11,678 bases of DNA from Thermoprotei archaeon (GCA_003649665.1 QMSL01000032.1:1-11678), one strand, 5' to 3'; shown: positions 1-6,784, counted from the first letter of the stretch. Numbers and translations: made by a program. The notes: generated by a model not told the origin, from the letters alone.

Positions 1-1466
1 ACTATTCTATCTACTTCCTCTTTTTCCTTCCCTTCAACATAATCTCTAAGATCTGTTAGAAGAGATACTATCCTAAATGGCTGAGCTTCGGTAATATCTA
101 GGAAGAACCTGAATTTGGGCACGCCTACAAATACAGCGTATCTTATGCGTTGTGGCAGATCAAGTCCCCTAACTAGCAAGCCATAATAAGTAGCCATTCC
201 TATTAAAACGTCTAGTTCTCCTGCAATAAATCTCTCAATTTGGTCTTTCTTCTTAGTAGCGGTTACTACATCAGCCCTTATACCATTTGAAACTAAATAT
301 TCCTTTACCTTCTCAGCAAATGCTACTCCCTTATCTAGAGGAACAAAGACTAAGGCTCCTGTTCCGAAAAGCTTGATTATGTCTAAAGTAGCCTTAAGTA
401 AGTCCTTGGCGCCTGGTACATATATGTCCTGAATATTCCTTATTAGCTCTGATCGAGAGCCTGCCTCAAAGTTTAGTAGTTCACGGAACAATCTAACTCT
501 AAGTCCCCTTGGTCTTCCCGTAGCACTAGAGACTATAAGAACTCCTGGCTTTACTTCATCGATTATGCTTTTTAGCTTATCCTTAAGAACTACTATCTTA
601 TTTCTTACTTCCTCTAATTCCTTAGCGTATTCCTCGCTTTTCTTTGCTAGCGTTAAGAGGTAGGGAACTCGTCGCTTAAGCCTTATGAGCTCTAAGCCGA
701 GCTGTATGTGCTCTTCTGTAAATCCAAGTAACATCAGTACGCGATCTATGTTTCTCGATGACTTAAGAAGTGCATCAACATCATCAACAAATATAAAATC
801 AAAACGTAATCCCTTTAAGAGCGAGTCGAAGTTCCTTGCAAGAAACTGAGATGTTGTTATGAGTATATTAAAGTCCCCTTGCTTAACTTTCTCGTCATAT
901 TCCTTACGTACCGACTTAGATAAACCAGATAAATACGCAATTATATTCACGTCAATTTTAAGTTTCTCAGCAATTGTACGCATTCTCTCATATACCTGCT
1001 TCACGAGAAGCGATGTGGGAAGCACCATATAACAACGCTTTCCCTTCAACGCTAAATATAAGGATGCCACGATTCCAAACATGGTCTTTCCAACACCAGT
1101 AGGAGCTATTATAGCGAAACTTCGTCCTTCGAGAACTCTCTTAGCCCATGTCCTTTGTGCACTCCAGAGCTTACTACCTATAGCCTTCTCAAAGAGCTCG
1201 TCTAACTCCTTAAGAAGTATGTCTAGCTCTACAACCTTGCGATAATCCTTTAAGTTACCTAATTCCTTAAGCTTTCTAAAGACTTCAAGCTTAAATTCGA
1301 GAGGCGTTAGTTTCGATGAATAATATAACTTTACTAGCTTCTCAGCCTCATCAGGGGGTAGACAACGTTCACAAGGTAGCATCAGCCATAACCTTTCATC
1401 GGTAATCTCACCGCCACAGTTCGGGCATGCCCTTCTAAATATCGCCCTTACTGTAGGCAATTTCAT
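1..1466 (-). CDS. rgy: Reverse gyrase, N-terminal helicase-like part (partial, cut by left edge)
   Basis: Reverse gyrase couples an SF2 helicase-like ATPase to a type IA topoisomerase and introduces positive supercoils into DNA in hyperthermophiles. The first 488 residues are visible. They contain an N-terminal zinc finger (Cys14, Cys17, Cys32, Cys35), a Walker A motif APTGVGKT at about 121-128, the family-typical Walker B VDDVDALLK at about 228-235, motif III SSATGRPRG at about 313-321, and the second RecA-like domain with GMATYYGLLVRGLDLP (423-438) followed by GVPKFRF. The DDVDA and SATGRPRG motifs distinguish it from ordinary helicases. The rest of the helicase module and the topoisomerase IA domain lie beyond base 1; family members are usually well over 1000 residues. 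The ATG at 1466 is chosen because a TATA box lies about 30 bp upstream and the zinc finger follows at once. A TTG immediately upstream (1469) is also possible. It lies 69 bp downstream of acdA on the same strand. Confidence 0.96.
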   Translation of the reverse strand, partial: MKLPTVRAIFRRACPNCGGEITDERLWLMLPCERCLPPDEAEKLVKLYYSSKLTPLEFKLEVFRKLKELGNLKDYRKVVELDILLKELDELFEKAIGSKLWSAQRTWAKRVLEGRSFAIIAPTGVGKTMFGIVASLYLALKGKRCYMVLPTSLLVKQVYERMRTIAEKLKIDVNIIAYLSGLSKSVRKEYDEKVKQGDFNILITTSQFLARNFDSLLKGLRFDFIFVDDVDALLKSSRNIDRVLMLLGFTEEHIQLGLELIRLKRRVPYLLTLAKKSEEYAKELEEVRNKIVVLKDKLKSIIDEVKPGVLIVSSATGRPRGLRVRLFRELLNFEAGSRSELIRNIQDIYVPGAKDLLKATLDIIKLFGTGALVFVPLDKGVAFAEKVKEYLVSNGIRADVVTATKKKDQIERFIAGELDVLIGMATYYGLLVRGLDLPQRIRYAVFVGVPKFRFFLDITEAQPFRIVSLLTDLRDYVEGKEKEEVDRI

Positions 1467-1494
1467 CAACTCGATTTAAACCTAAAAGGGGAGG

Positions 1495-1502
1495 TTTATA
1501 AA
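1495..1502 (-). promoter_or_regulatory. TATA box for reverse gyrase
   Basis: The sequence TTTATAAA is centred about 32 bp before the ATG at 1466, in the 69-bp gap after acdA. With the usual archaeal spacing of about 26 bp, transcription would start near 1472 and leave a leader of only a few bases. Placement is inferred from spacing. Confidence 0.6.
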
Positions 1503-1535
1503 GGCTATGTCTATTCCCAACATTGAAATATAATA

Positions 1536-2930
1536 TTATGTCTGCTTTATGTAGCCTGCATATCTAGCCCATCTATGAAGGGCTGCTAGTGCAGAGACAG
1601 CTCTTTCGGGAGTAGGATACGTGGGTATGCCTGCTTTCTCCATTTTCCTCATTGCTCTATCGCATTCCACTCCTCCAACGAAGTTCACTACGATTGGTTT
1701 CTTTACCTTCGCCTGAGTATATGCTTCAATTATGGCATCAGCGAGTGCTTCAGGATCAGTTATTATGGTCTGACAGTAGAGTAGGATTATGGAATGTATT
1801 CTAGGCTCATTTAACGCTTCTAGTAATGCGCCTTTATATTGTTCCTCACTTGCCTGTCCCGTTAAGTCTATTGGATTATGTGGACTGCCAAAGGCAGGCA
1901 TGTATTTTCTGAATTTATCCTCTAAGTCCTTTGGCATTTCCAGTAGCTTTAATCCGTATGCCTCACATGCATCAGTAGCAAGAACGCCTGCACCACCACC
2001 ATTAGTTATTATGACTACGTTCTCTCCCGATGGGGGTGGAAGTATAGCTAATGCTCTTGCCCAATCGAAAGCCTCCTCAAAGTTATTTGCTCTCAATACA
2101 CCGCATTGTTTAAATGCTGCATCATATACTCTATCGGAGCCAGCTAAGGAGCCTGTATGAGAAGCAGCAGCTTTTGCACCCCTCTCACTGCGACCAGCCT
2201 TTATCACAACTATCGGCTTCCTCTTAGAAACTTCTCTTGCTACTTTCATGAACTTTCTGCCATCCTTTACGCCTTCCATGTAGATTAAGATTACCTTCGT
2301 ATGCTCATCCTTTCCAAAGAACTCAAGGAGATCTGCATCCTCTATATCAGCCTTATTACCAACACTTACTACAGCTGATAGTCCTATTTCCTCAAGTATG
2401 GTCCAGCCCATTAGGGCAATTCCTAACGCTCCACTTTGAGATATAAACGCTATGTTGCCAGGGAGTACATCCCTTGGACCAAATGATGCATTAAGCTTTG
2501 ATGGCGTATATACGAGGCCGAAGATGTTAGGTCCTAAGAGGCGCATATTGTACTTTCTAGCAATTTCTACTATCTTCCTCTCTAAGTCAACATTCCCAAT
2601 TTCTCCAAATCCGGCACTTATTACTGCAACTGCCTTAACTCCCTTCTTACCGCACTGTTCAAGAACCTCTGGTACAAACTTCGCGGGTACTGAGATCACT
2701 GCTAGGTCTACTTCATCTGGTATTTCTAAGACTGACTTATAGCATTTAAGACCTAGTATTTCGTCAGCAGATGGATTCACAGGATATATCTTACCAGGAT
2801 ACCCATATTCTATTAAATTGCGTAATATCTCGTGACCTATCTTTCCCGGCTTCCTTGATGCTCCTATAACTGCTACGCTCTTGGGATAGAACATGTACTT
2901 TAATTGATGTTCTCCACTACCCTGACTCAT
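1536..2930 (-). CDS. acdA: Acetate-CoA ligase (ADP-forming), alpha subunit
   Basis: This is the alpha subunit of archaeal ADP-forming acetyl-CoA synthetase, which converts acyl-CoA, ADP and phosphate to the acid, CoA and ATP in sugar and amino-acid fermentation. The 464 residues give a CoA-binding Rossmann domain with GASRKPGKIG at 23-32, then two succinyl-CoA-ligase-like domains. SHTGSLAGS at 257-265 contains His258, matching the phosphorylated catalytic histidine known in the Pyrococcus enzyme, and Glu219 in YMEG fits the second site described for the family. Where relatives often have GPNC, this protein has GPNIFG (133-138). The ATG is supported by a GGAGGG ribosome-binding site (2940-2945) nine bases upstream. 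No beta (ATP-grasp) subunit is in the window, so it must be encoded elsewhere, as in many archaea, or be fused elsewhere. The exact acyl substrate cannot be told from sequence. Confidence 0.92.
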   Translation of the reverse strand: MSQGSGEHQLKYMFYPKSVAVIGASRKPGKIGHEILRNLIEYGYPGKIYPVNPSADEILGLKCYKSVLEIPDEVDLAVISVPAKFVPEVLEQCGKKGVKAVAVISAGFGEIGNVDLERKIVEIARKYNMRLLGPNIFGLVYTPSKLNASFGPRDVLPGNIAFISQSGALGIALMGWTILEEIGLSAVVSVGNKADIEDADLLEFFGKDEHTKVILIYMEGVKDGRKFMKVAREVSKRKPIVVIKAGRSERGAKAAASHTGSLAGSDRVYDAAFKQCGVLRANNFEEAFDWARALAILPPPSGENVVIITNGGGAGVLATDACEAYGLKLLEMPKDLEDKFRKYMPAFGSPHNPIDLTGQASEEQYKGALLEALNEPRIHSIILLYCQTIITDPEALADAIIEAYTQAKVKKPIVVNFVGGVECDRAMRKMEKAGIPTYPTPERAVSALAALHRWARYAGYIKQT

Positions 2931-2975
2931 GATATTGATCCCTCCAGACCCTTAATCTCTAACAAACTTTCACAT

Positions 2976-2994
2976 TTTTAACTTTATGTTTCGG
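2976..2994 (-). promoter_or_regulatory. Candidate BRE/TATA promoter of acdA
   Basis: On the minus strand CCGAAA followed by CATAAAGTTAAAAA resembles an archaeal BRE plus TATA element. It would place the transcription start near 2955, giving a leader of about 25 bases that includes the GGAGGG ribosome-binding site at 2940-2945. It is less canonical than the other TATA boxes in the window. Confidence 0.4.
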
Positions 2995-3039
2995 TTAAAA
3001 TTATCAGTTAGGATTAATTCTTAACTAGGCATAGACAGG

Positions 3040-3411
3040 CTAAAACTGGCGAATGGGCAGATTACGTGGTCTAAGGCCTAATGCTCTCATTATCTTAATA
3101 AGACCTTCACGTGTCACCTTACCGTCGGGACCTACGACTTCATCTCTAGTAGGTATTACGAGTAAATTTCTATAAAGGCCTGGAGATGTAGGTGAGTAGA
3201 AGACCTGTATCGCGAAAACTAACAGGTTTATATCTCTACTAGTAAAATTCTGCTCTATAAACCTGATATCGCGCTCCGTTAAATGCGCTCTTCTCCTTAA
3301 CGACTCTATGGCACCTTCTTTACTCTCATCCATAGCATCAAGTATATCCTCCACTGTAAGGTCAAACTGCTTTAGGAAGTCTTCTAATGCTTTCCTAAGG
3401 GGAACGTACAT
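3040..3411 (-). CDS. Uncharacterised 123-residue protein
   Basis: I do not recognise this protein. It is soluble-looking, with no membrane segment, signal peptide or Cys-based metal motif. Residues 1-65 are charged and probably helical, with an acidic stretch (about 17-32) followed by an Arg-rich one (about 38-50). Residues 60-90 are hydrophobic and look like one or two beta strands (DINLLVFAIQVFY, LYRNLLVIP). The tail is basic (LGLRPRNLPIRQF). The coding sequence looks real: it fills the gap between asnS and acdA on the same strand, its codon use matches its neighbours, and a strong TATA box sits at the distance expected for a leaderless message starting at the ATG at 3411. No Shine-Dalgarno motif precedes it. 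A second ATG four bases upstream is out of frame. Its neighbour asnS might suggest translation, but that is weak inference. Confidence 0.75.
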   Translation of the reverse strand: MYVPLRKALEDFLKQFDLTVEDILDAMDESKEGAIESLRRRAHLTERDIRFIEQNFTSRDINLLVFAIQVFYSPTSPGLYRNLLVIPTRDEVVGPDGKVTREGLIKIMRALGLRPRNLPIRQF

Positions 3412-3432
3412 ACATGGTAGTTATAGCGAGAG

Positions 3433-3450
3433 GTATATTAAACTTTGTTT
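3433..3450 (-). promoter_or_regulatory. BRE/TATA promoter of the 123-residue gene (leaderless)
   Basis: The minus strand reads AAACAAAG then TTTAATATA in the 61-bp gap after asnS. The TATA centre near 3437 predicts a start at about 3411, which is exactly the ATG. The gene can therefore be transcribed independently of asnS and as a leaderless message. Confidence 0.65.
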
Positions 3451-3472
3451 CTCTCTACATATATCTCGAGCC

Positions 3473-4816
3473 TTACGGGTACACTCGTCGTATATCCCTT
3501 GGAAACGGAATAGCATCTCTTATATGCTTTAATCCACAGATCCACATGACTAACCTATCAACGCCTAAGCCGAAACCGCTATGGGGGACTGATCCATAGC
3601 GCCTTAAGTCAATGTACCATTCATAGTCCTTAGGATCAAGTCCAAACCTTTTTATCTTCTTTACGAGTTCGTCCTTATCGTATATACGTTCGCCTCCGCC
3701 TATTATTTCTCCATAACCTTCAGGAGCTAAGAGATCGGCTGATAAGGTTACCTCAGGTCTCTCTGGATCATTCCTATGATAAAATGCCTTGCATGCCTCA
3801 GGGAACCCTATAACGAAGACTGGTTTGTCGAATTCGCTTACTAGTGCTCTTTCCTCATCTGCTCCAAAATCATCACCCCATTCCACTTCAAATCCCTTTC
3901 TCTTAAGTATTTCAAGTGCTTCATCATAGGTTATCCTATAGAACGGTAGCTCGCTTTCCTTAATGAGGATATCTACATTCCTTCCTAAGGTCTTAAGCTC
4001 TTTTTCTCTTTCGTCAACAACCTTCTTAATGATATATGCTACCAACTCCTCCTCTATTCTTAATATGTCTTTAAGGGAATACCATGCAACCTCTGCTTCT
4101 GCATGCCAGAACTCAGATAGGTGTCGTCTACTCCTTGATTTCTCTGCCCTGAATGAGGGAGCTATGGTATATACCTTCTCTAGTGCGTATATTAGTGCCT
4201 CTAGATAGAATTGAGAGGACTGTGTTAGATAAACTCCTTTACGACCGAAATAGTCTACTTGAAACAGCGTTGCTCCTCCCTCGACGGCCGCTGTTATGAA
4301 CATTGGTGCTTGTACCTCATAGAATCCGTTCTTCCTAAAGTATTCATGTATAGCCTCGAAGACCGTATGCCTTATCTTTAGGATAGATGTCATGTAGCTA
4401 CTCCTAATCCATAGATGTCTTACATCAAGCAGATATTCAGACTCTGATCTTACTGCATCCTCTGTTATGGGAAACGGCTCTGCATAGTGTACTACCATTA
4501 TATCCTTTACGTGAACTTCCCTTCCTCCAGGAGCCCTCTTGTCATATTTTAGAACTCCTTTGACTGTTACAGATGATTCTATTGTAAGGGGCTCTACTTT
4601 TTCCCAAATACCTTCTTCGTTCTTGTCAACGACGCATTGGATTACGCCGCTTGAATCCCTTAAAAGGAAGAACACTTTATCCTTAAGCTTACGTATTCTA
4701 TAGACCCAACCCCTAATACTGACGGCTGTACCATCTCGCACGTCACTACTAAAGAGCTTACCTATTTCGGTGAATTCAATAGCGACCACCCTCCCTCTTT
4801 TGGGATAATCATTCAA
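3473..4816 (-). CDS. asnS: Asparaginyl-tRNA synthetase (class IIb)
   Basis: AsnRS charges tRNA-Asn with asparagine in the cytoplasm. The N-terminal OB-fold anticodon-binding domain (about 28-110; SIRGWVYRIRKLKDKVFFLLRD region) is intact, so this is not one of the truncated AsnRS-like asparagine synthetases. The catalytic core has motif 1 around 150-172, motif 2 with SFRAEKSRSRRHLSEFWHAEAE at 221-242, and motif 3 GFGLGVDRLVMW at 414-425. EGGATLFQVDYF (179-190) and LTQSSQFYLEA (197-207) favour AsnRS over archaeal AspRS, which I consider the less likely alternative. The length suits the archaeal family. The start is unsettled: the longest frame begins with TTG at 4816 and there is no in-frame ATG until residue 107. 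A TATA box at 4821-4831 predicts transcription starting near 4800, so GTG at 4789 or ATT at 4780 may be used. The gene follows the TIM-barrel gene by 20 bp. Confidence 0.93.
   Translation of the reverse strand: MNDYPKRGRVVAIEFTEIGKLFSSDVRDGTAVSIRGWVYRIRKLKDKVFFLLRDSSGVIQCVVDKNEEGIWEKVEPLTIESSVTVKGVLKYDKRAPGGREVHVKDIMVVHYAEPFPITEDAVRSESEYLLDVRHLWIRSSYMTSILKIRHTVFEAIHEYFRKNGFYEVQAPMFITAAVEGGATLFQVDYFGRKGVYLTQSSQFYLEALIYALEKVYTIAPSFRAEKSRSRRHLSEFWHAEAEVAWYSLKDILRIEEELVAYIIKKVVDEREKELKTLGRNVDILIKESELPFYRITYDEALEILKRKGFEVEWGDDFGADEERALVSEFDKPVFVIGFPEACKAFYHRNDPERPEVTLSADLLAPEGYGEIIGGGERIYDKDELVKKIKRFGLDPKDYEWYIDLRRYGSVPHSGFGLGVDRLVMWICGLKHIRDAIPFPRDIRRVYP
4790..4795 (-). promoter_or_regulatory. 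Shine-Dalgarno-like GGGAGG inside the annotated asnS start region
   Basis: GGGAGG lies within the longest asnS frame. It directly abuts GTG (4789-4787), which is too close for normal use, and sits nine bases before ATT (4780-4778), the same spacing as the acdA ribosome-binding site. It therefore bears on which asnS start is real. Confidence 0.4.
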
Positions 4817-4820
4817 TCCC

Positions 4821-4831
4821 TATATTTTAAT
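4821..4831 (-). promoter_or_regulatory. Candidate TATA box of asnS
   Basis: The minus strand reads ATTAAAATATA in the 20-bp gap between the TIM-barrel gene stop and asnS. The predicted transcription start near 4800 lies inside the longest asnS reading frame, downstream of the TTG at 4816, arguing for a shorter protein if this promoter is the main one. Confidence 0.5.
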
Positions 4832-4836
4832 TACTA

Positions 4837-5997
4837 TTACTTTAGGAGATCCCCTAACATTTTTATTTTTTCACGTGTGAGGAATCCATAACTATATATT
4901 GAGATCTCCTCAAATCCAAGCTTTGCTATCTGTTTCATAAGCTTCACTATAACCTTGTAATCCATACCTGCTGTTATCGATAATATCGGGATTACTGTGC
5001 TTCTACTAAGCTTCTTTGCTTTTTTCAACTCATTTATTAACGCTCTAGTATTGTTATGAAATACTCCATAATAGAGTACTGGTCTTATTCCATCCACCTC
5101 TCTGGAGAGCATCTTATAATCCACTCCTAATAGAGATGAAATACTAGGCGGAGGTACGAGCAGAATCACCTTAATGCCACATGACTTTACCACGTCAATT
5201 AGGCTAGAGATTACGTCGTAGACCGTATCACATCTAAAAGCTGTGAACTCGGGAAGTTCCTTCTCAAGCATATTATTGAATTTCTTAAGTATTGCATAAT
5301 GCGAGGGAGTAAATGACATTGAGTATTTTATGAACGTTGCATCGCTAAGCTTTAATTTGTTCGCAATCTTCCTTATGACTGGTATATACTCGCTTAGGTT
5401 TAGTTCCTCATCCCTTGCATCTGTTTGAGCAAATCTCGAGAAGCACGCTGCTCTACCTCGAAGTGCCGGAGAAAGGGGATACCAGTATTCGCCCAATTCC
5501 ATTACATCAACGAAATCTAATAGCGCTATGTTGTTAGCTAAAGCTATCATGTAGCGTTGCACGTTAGAGTTATGTATTGAAAGCCAAGAACCGCCGTACT
5601 TTACAGGTTCGCCTTCATTATCTATGCTAAGGAACTCTTCATCTAAGACGAAGTTATTCATAAAGTTTACATGAACTACCGTCTTAAGACCATATGAATT
5701 AGCTTTCATGGTGACATACTTTAGGTCAAAAAATGTAGCTCCCTCGACAAAATAGGGCTTAAGTTTGGTTGCTCTATACAGTGTATTATCCGGCTTGAAA
5801 AAGAGTTGACCAGGAGAGAACCTCGTTGTATAGACTCTATTCTCGAAGAGAAATATTCCATTAACTCCTATTCCATCAACATGATTTGCAAATATAGTTA
5901 TATTGCTCACATTCATGAATCCAACGATATTATTCAAGACCTCGTCCACGCTTTCGAGTGGAATATCCCAGGGGTGAATCCATATGTCAACTTGCAT
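4837..5997 (-). CDS. Probable TIM-barrel protein, glycoside-hydrolase-like
   Basis: This 386-residue protein is not one I can name. Its layout suggests a (beta/alpha)8 barrel: alternating hydrophobic strands and amphipathic helices with polar residues at strand ends, such as VDIWIHPWDI (3-12), LKTVVHVNF (104-112), FVDVMELGEYWYP (162-174), IKVILLVPPP (275-284), VLYYGVFHNN (307-316) and STVIPILSITAG (333-344). The segment with Glu167 and Glu170, followed by ACFSRFAQTDARDEELNLSEY (184-204), recalls uncharacterised glycoside-hydrolase-like families, in which a Glu/Asp-Tyr-Tyr-Pro strand precedes a Cys-containing helix. There is no signal peptide, so a cytoplasmic role is likely. The ATG is backed by a GGTGAT ribosome-binding site five bases upstream. 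It lies 20 bp before asnS on the same strand. Reaction and substrate are unknown, and a sugar-related role is inference from fold impression only. Confidence 0.8.
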   Translation of the reverse strand: MQVDIWIHPWDIPLESVDEVLNNIVGFMNVSNITIFANHVDGIGVNGIFLFENRVYTTRFSPGQLFFKPDNTLYRATKLKPYFVEGATFFDLKYVTMKANSYGLKTVVHVNFMNNFVLDEEFLSIDNEGEPVKYGGSWLSIHNSNVQRYMIALANNIALLDFVDVMELGEYWYPLSPALRGRAACFSRFAQTDARDEELNLSEYIPVIRKIANKLKLSDATFIKYSMSFTPSHYAILKKFNNMLEKELPEFTAFRCDTVYDVISSLIDVVKSCGIKVILLVPPPSISSLLGVDYKMLSREVDGIRPVLYYGVFHNNTRALINELKKAKKLSRSTVIPILSITAGMDYKVIVKLMKQIAKLGFEEISIYSYGFLTREKIKMLGDLLK

Positions 5998-6002
5998 GTG
6001 CT

Positions 6003-6008
6003 ATCACC
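6003..6008 (-). promoter_or_regulatory. Ribosome-binding site of the TIM-barrel gene
   Basis: GGTGAT on the minus strand, five bases before the ATG at 5997, matches the crenarchaeal anti-Shine-Dalgarno complement and fixes this start. Confidence 0.6.
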
Positions 6009-6047
6009 CTTAATTACGGGGAAGTACATCGAATCCTTATCTCCATG

Positions 6048-6057
6048 CATATAATTT
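6048..6057 (-). promoter_or_regulatory. Candidate TATA box of the TIM-barrel gene
   Basis: AAATTATATG on the minus strand lies about 55 bp before the ATG at 5997. The predicted transcription start near 6027 leaves a leader of about 28 bases that carries the GGTGAT ribosome-binding site. Confidence 0.5.
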
Positions 6058-6100
6058 GTAGTGAGAACAATTTTAATTGATTTGCGGTATTATGTTTCAT

Positions 6101-6135
6101 CACATTATGTGTAATTAGCTATCTCATGTGTGACG
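6101..6135. repeat. Cluster of ATGTGT(A/G)A elements with an 11-bp palindrome (candidate operator)
   Basis: CACATTATGTG (6101-6111) is a perfect inverted repeat around one base. ATGTGTAA (6107-6114) and ATGTGTGA (6126-6133) are direct repeats 19 bp apart. A related element in inverse orientation, CGTGACACAT (6252-6261), covers the start codon of the ribbon-helix-helix gene. Such spaced short repeats are what small dimeric regulators bind, but binding is inference. Confidence 0.35.
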
Positions 6136-6193
6136 TACTTTACTTCATGATAAAGATAGGTCGTTCTTGATTGTCTTTGTAATACTCGGAGAT

Positions 6194-6216
6194 TAAAGGA
6201 GGGATATCAACCTTTA
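6194..6216. repeat. Inverted repeat TAAAGG...CCTTTA upstream of the ribbon-helix-helix gene
   Basis: Six-base arms (6194-6199 and 6211-6216) flank 11 bases. The repeat lies just upstream of the BRE/TATA at 6226-6240, where an activator or repressor could act. Short arms in AT-rich DNA can occur by chance. Confidence 0.3.
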
Positions 6217-6225
6217 CATCGCGAC

Positions 6226-6240
6226 TGAAATTTAAATATA
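6226..6240 (+). promoter_or_regulatory. BRE/TATA promoter of the ribbon-helix-helix gene
   Basis: TGAAATTTAAATATA gives a BRE-like purine stretch followed by a TATA box. The predicted transcription start is within a few bases of the GTG at 6253, so the message should be leaderless or nearly so. Confidence 0.6.
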
Positions 6241-6252
6241 GTCGGTGAAAAC

Positions 6253-6444
6253 GTGACACATAAGAGTAACTTAAAACTCGTTAGCGTACACCTACCCGAA
6301 AAGTATGTAGAATATCTAGAGAAGTTAGTTGAGATGGGTCTTTACCCATCTAGAAGTGAGGCGATAAGAGTCGCAGTCCGAGATCTAATAAGAAGGGATT
6401 TATGGAGACAAAGATATTCACCGAAGAGAAGAATGACTGCATAA
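6253..6444 (+). CDS. Ribbon-helix-helix (CopG/MetJ-fold) DNA-binding protein
   Basis: This 63-residue protein has the full ribbon-helix-helix layout. A short beta strand (KLVSVHL, about 8-14) inserts in the DNA major groove of the dimer. A first helix runs about 15-29, a turn with YPSRSEAIR (31-39) is the family's typical N-cap of helix 2, and helix 2 runs about 34-50. A basic tail (WRQRYSPKRR) follows. It is probably a cytoplasmic homodimeric transcription regulator; its targets are unknown. The start codon is GTG. It is chosen because the TATA box at 6226-6240 would start transcription close to it and there is no in-frame ATG. Repeated ATGTGTNA elements upstream and over the start codon suggest autoregulation. 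A MIP18-family gene follows 40 bp later with its own TATA box. An antitoxin role is possible for this fold, but no toxin partner is present. Confidence 0.88.
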   Translation: MTHKSNLKLVSVHLPEKYVEYLEKLVEMGLYPSRSEAIRVAVRDLIRRDLWRQRYSPKRRMTA

Positions 6445-6453
6445 CCTTTATAA
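6445..6453 (+). promoter_or_regulatory. TATA box of the MIP18-family gene
   Basis: CCTTTATAA immediately after the ribbon-helix-helix stop codon predicts a transcription start near 6475, about 10 bases before the ATG at 6485. This supports the ATG over the in-frame GTG at 6458, which would lie upstream of the message. Confidence 0.55.
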
Positions 6454-6484
6454 CGTAGTGATAACTAACAGAAGACGAGTAAGT

Positions 6485-6784
6485 ATGTCGTTAGCCAAGG
6501 AGTTAAAGGATAAGATTAGAGATAAACTAAAGAGCATACTAGACCCAGAACTTGGTCTAAACATAGTTGAGGCCGGTTTTATAAGAGATATTAAAATAGA
6601 TGAGAATGGGGTCGTTACGATTTCTTTAATGCTTACCTCACCCTTCTGTCCCTTAAGCGCATACATAGTAGAAGGTATCCGTAATGTTGCAATGAGTATA
6701 GAGGGAGTAAAAGATGTTAAGGTAAATATAGTAGGCTTTGGTATACCACCGGAGCTCAAGAGGAGATTTAAGCTTGAGCAGTAG
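6485..6784 (+). CDS. MIP18 family / DUF59 iron-sulfur cluster assembly protein
   Basis: The 99-residue product matches the MIP18 (DUF59, SufT/PaaD-like) fold. LDPELGLNIVEAGFIRDIKI (19-38) corresponds to the family's DPE...NIVDLGLI signature, with Glu-Ala-Gly-Phe in place of the usual Asp-Leu-Gly-Leu. SPFCPLS (52-58) carries the conserved Cys55. The remainder gives the second strand-helix-strand (IEGVKDVKVNIV). Members act in maturation of iron-sulfur proteins in the cytoplasm; in archaea they are often found alone. I choose ATG at 6485 because of the TATA box at 6445-6453; an in-frame GTG at 6458 would add nine residues (MITNRRRVS) that have no counterpart in the family as I know it. The 3' end overlaps the convergent PH-domain gene by 17 bp. 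No SUF or ISC genes are nearby, so its client proteins cannot be named. Confidence 0.87.
   Translation: MSLAKELKDKIRDKLKSILDPELGLNIVEAGFIRDIKIDENGVVTISLMLTSPFCPLSAYIVEGIRNVAMSIEGVKDVKVNIVGFGIPPELKRRFKLEQ

Noticed and set aside
3007..3025. Imperfect inverted repeat GTTA...TAAC after the 123-residue gene as a terminator
   Set aside because: Arms are short and interrupted and no clear T-run follows; archaeal termination relies mainly on T-tracts.
3473..4816. Aspartyl-tRNA synthetase, or AsnRS-like asparagine synthetase
   Set aside because: The EGGATLFQVDYF and LTQSSQFYLEA segments fit AsnRS better than AspRS, and the anticodon-binding domain missing from the asparagine-synthetase paralogue is present.
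6094..6103. GTGATGA on the minus strand as a C box of a C/D guide RNA
   Set aside because: No CTGA D box follows within about 70 bases and no terminal stem is visible.
6126..6170. 14-codon open frame ATG TGT GAC... in the intergenic region
   Set aside because: It is too short, has no ribosome-binding site or TATA box at the right distance, and overlaps the candidate operator repeats.
6458..6484. Upstream GTG start for the MIP18-family gene
   Set aside because: The TATA box at 6445-6453 would start transcription near 6475, downstream of this GTG, and the extra nine residues do not look like part of the fold.
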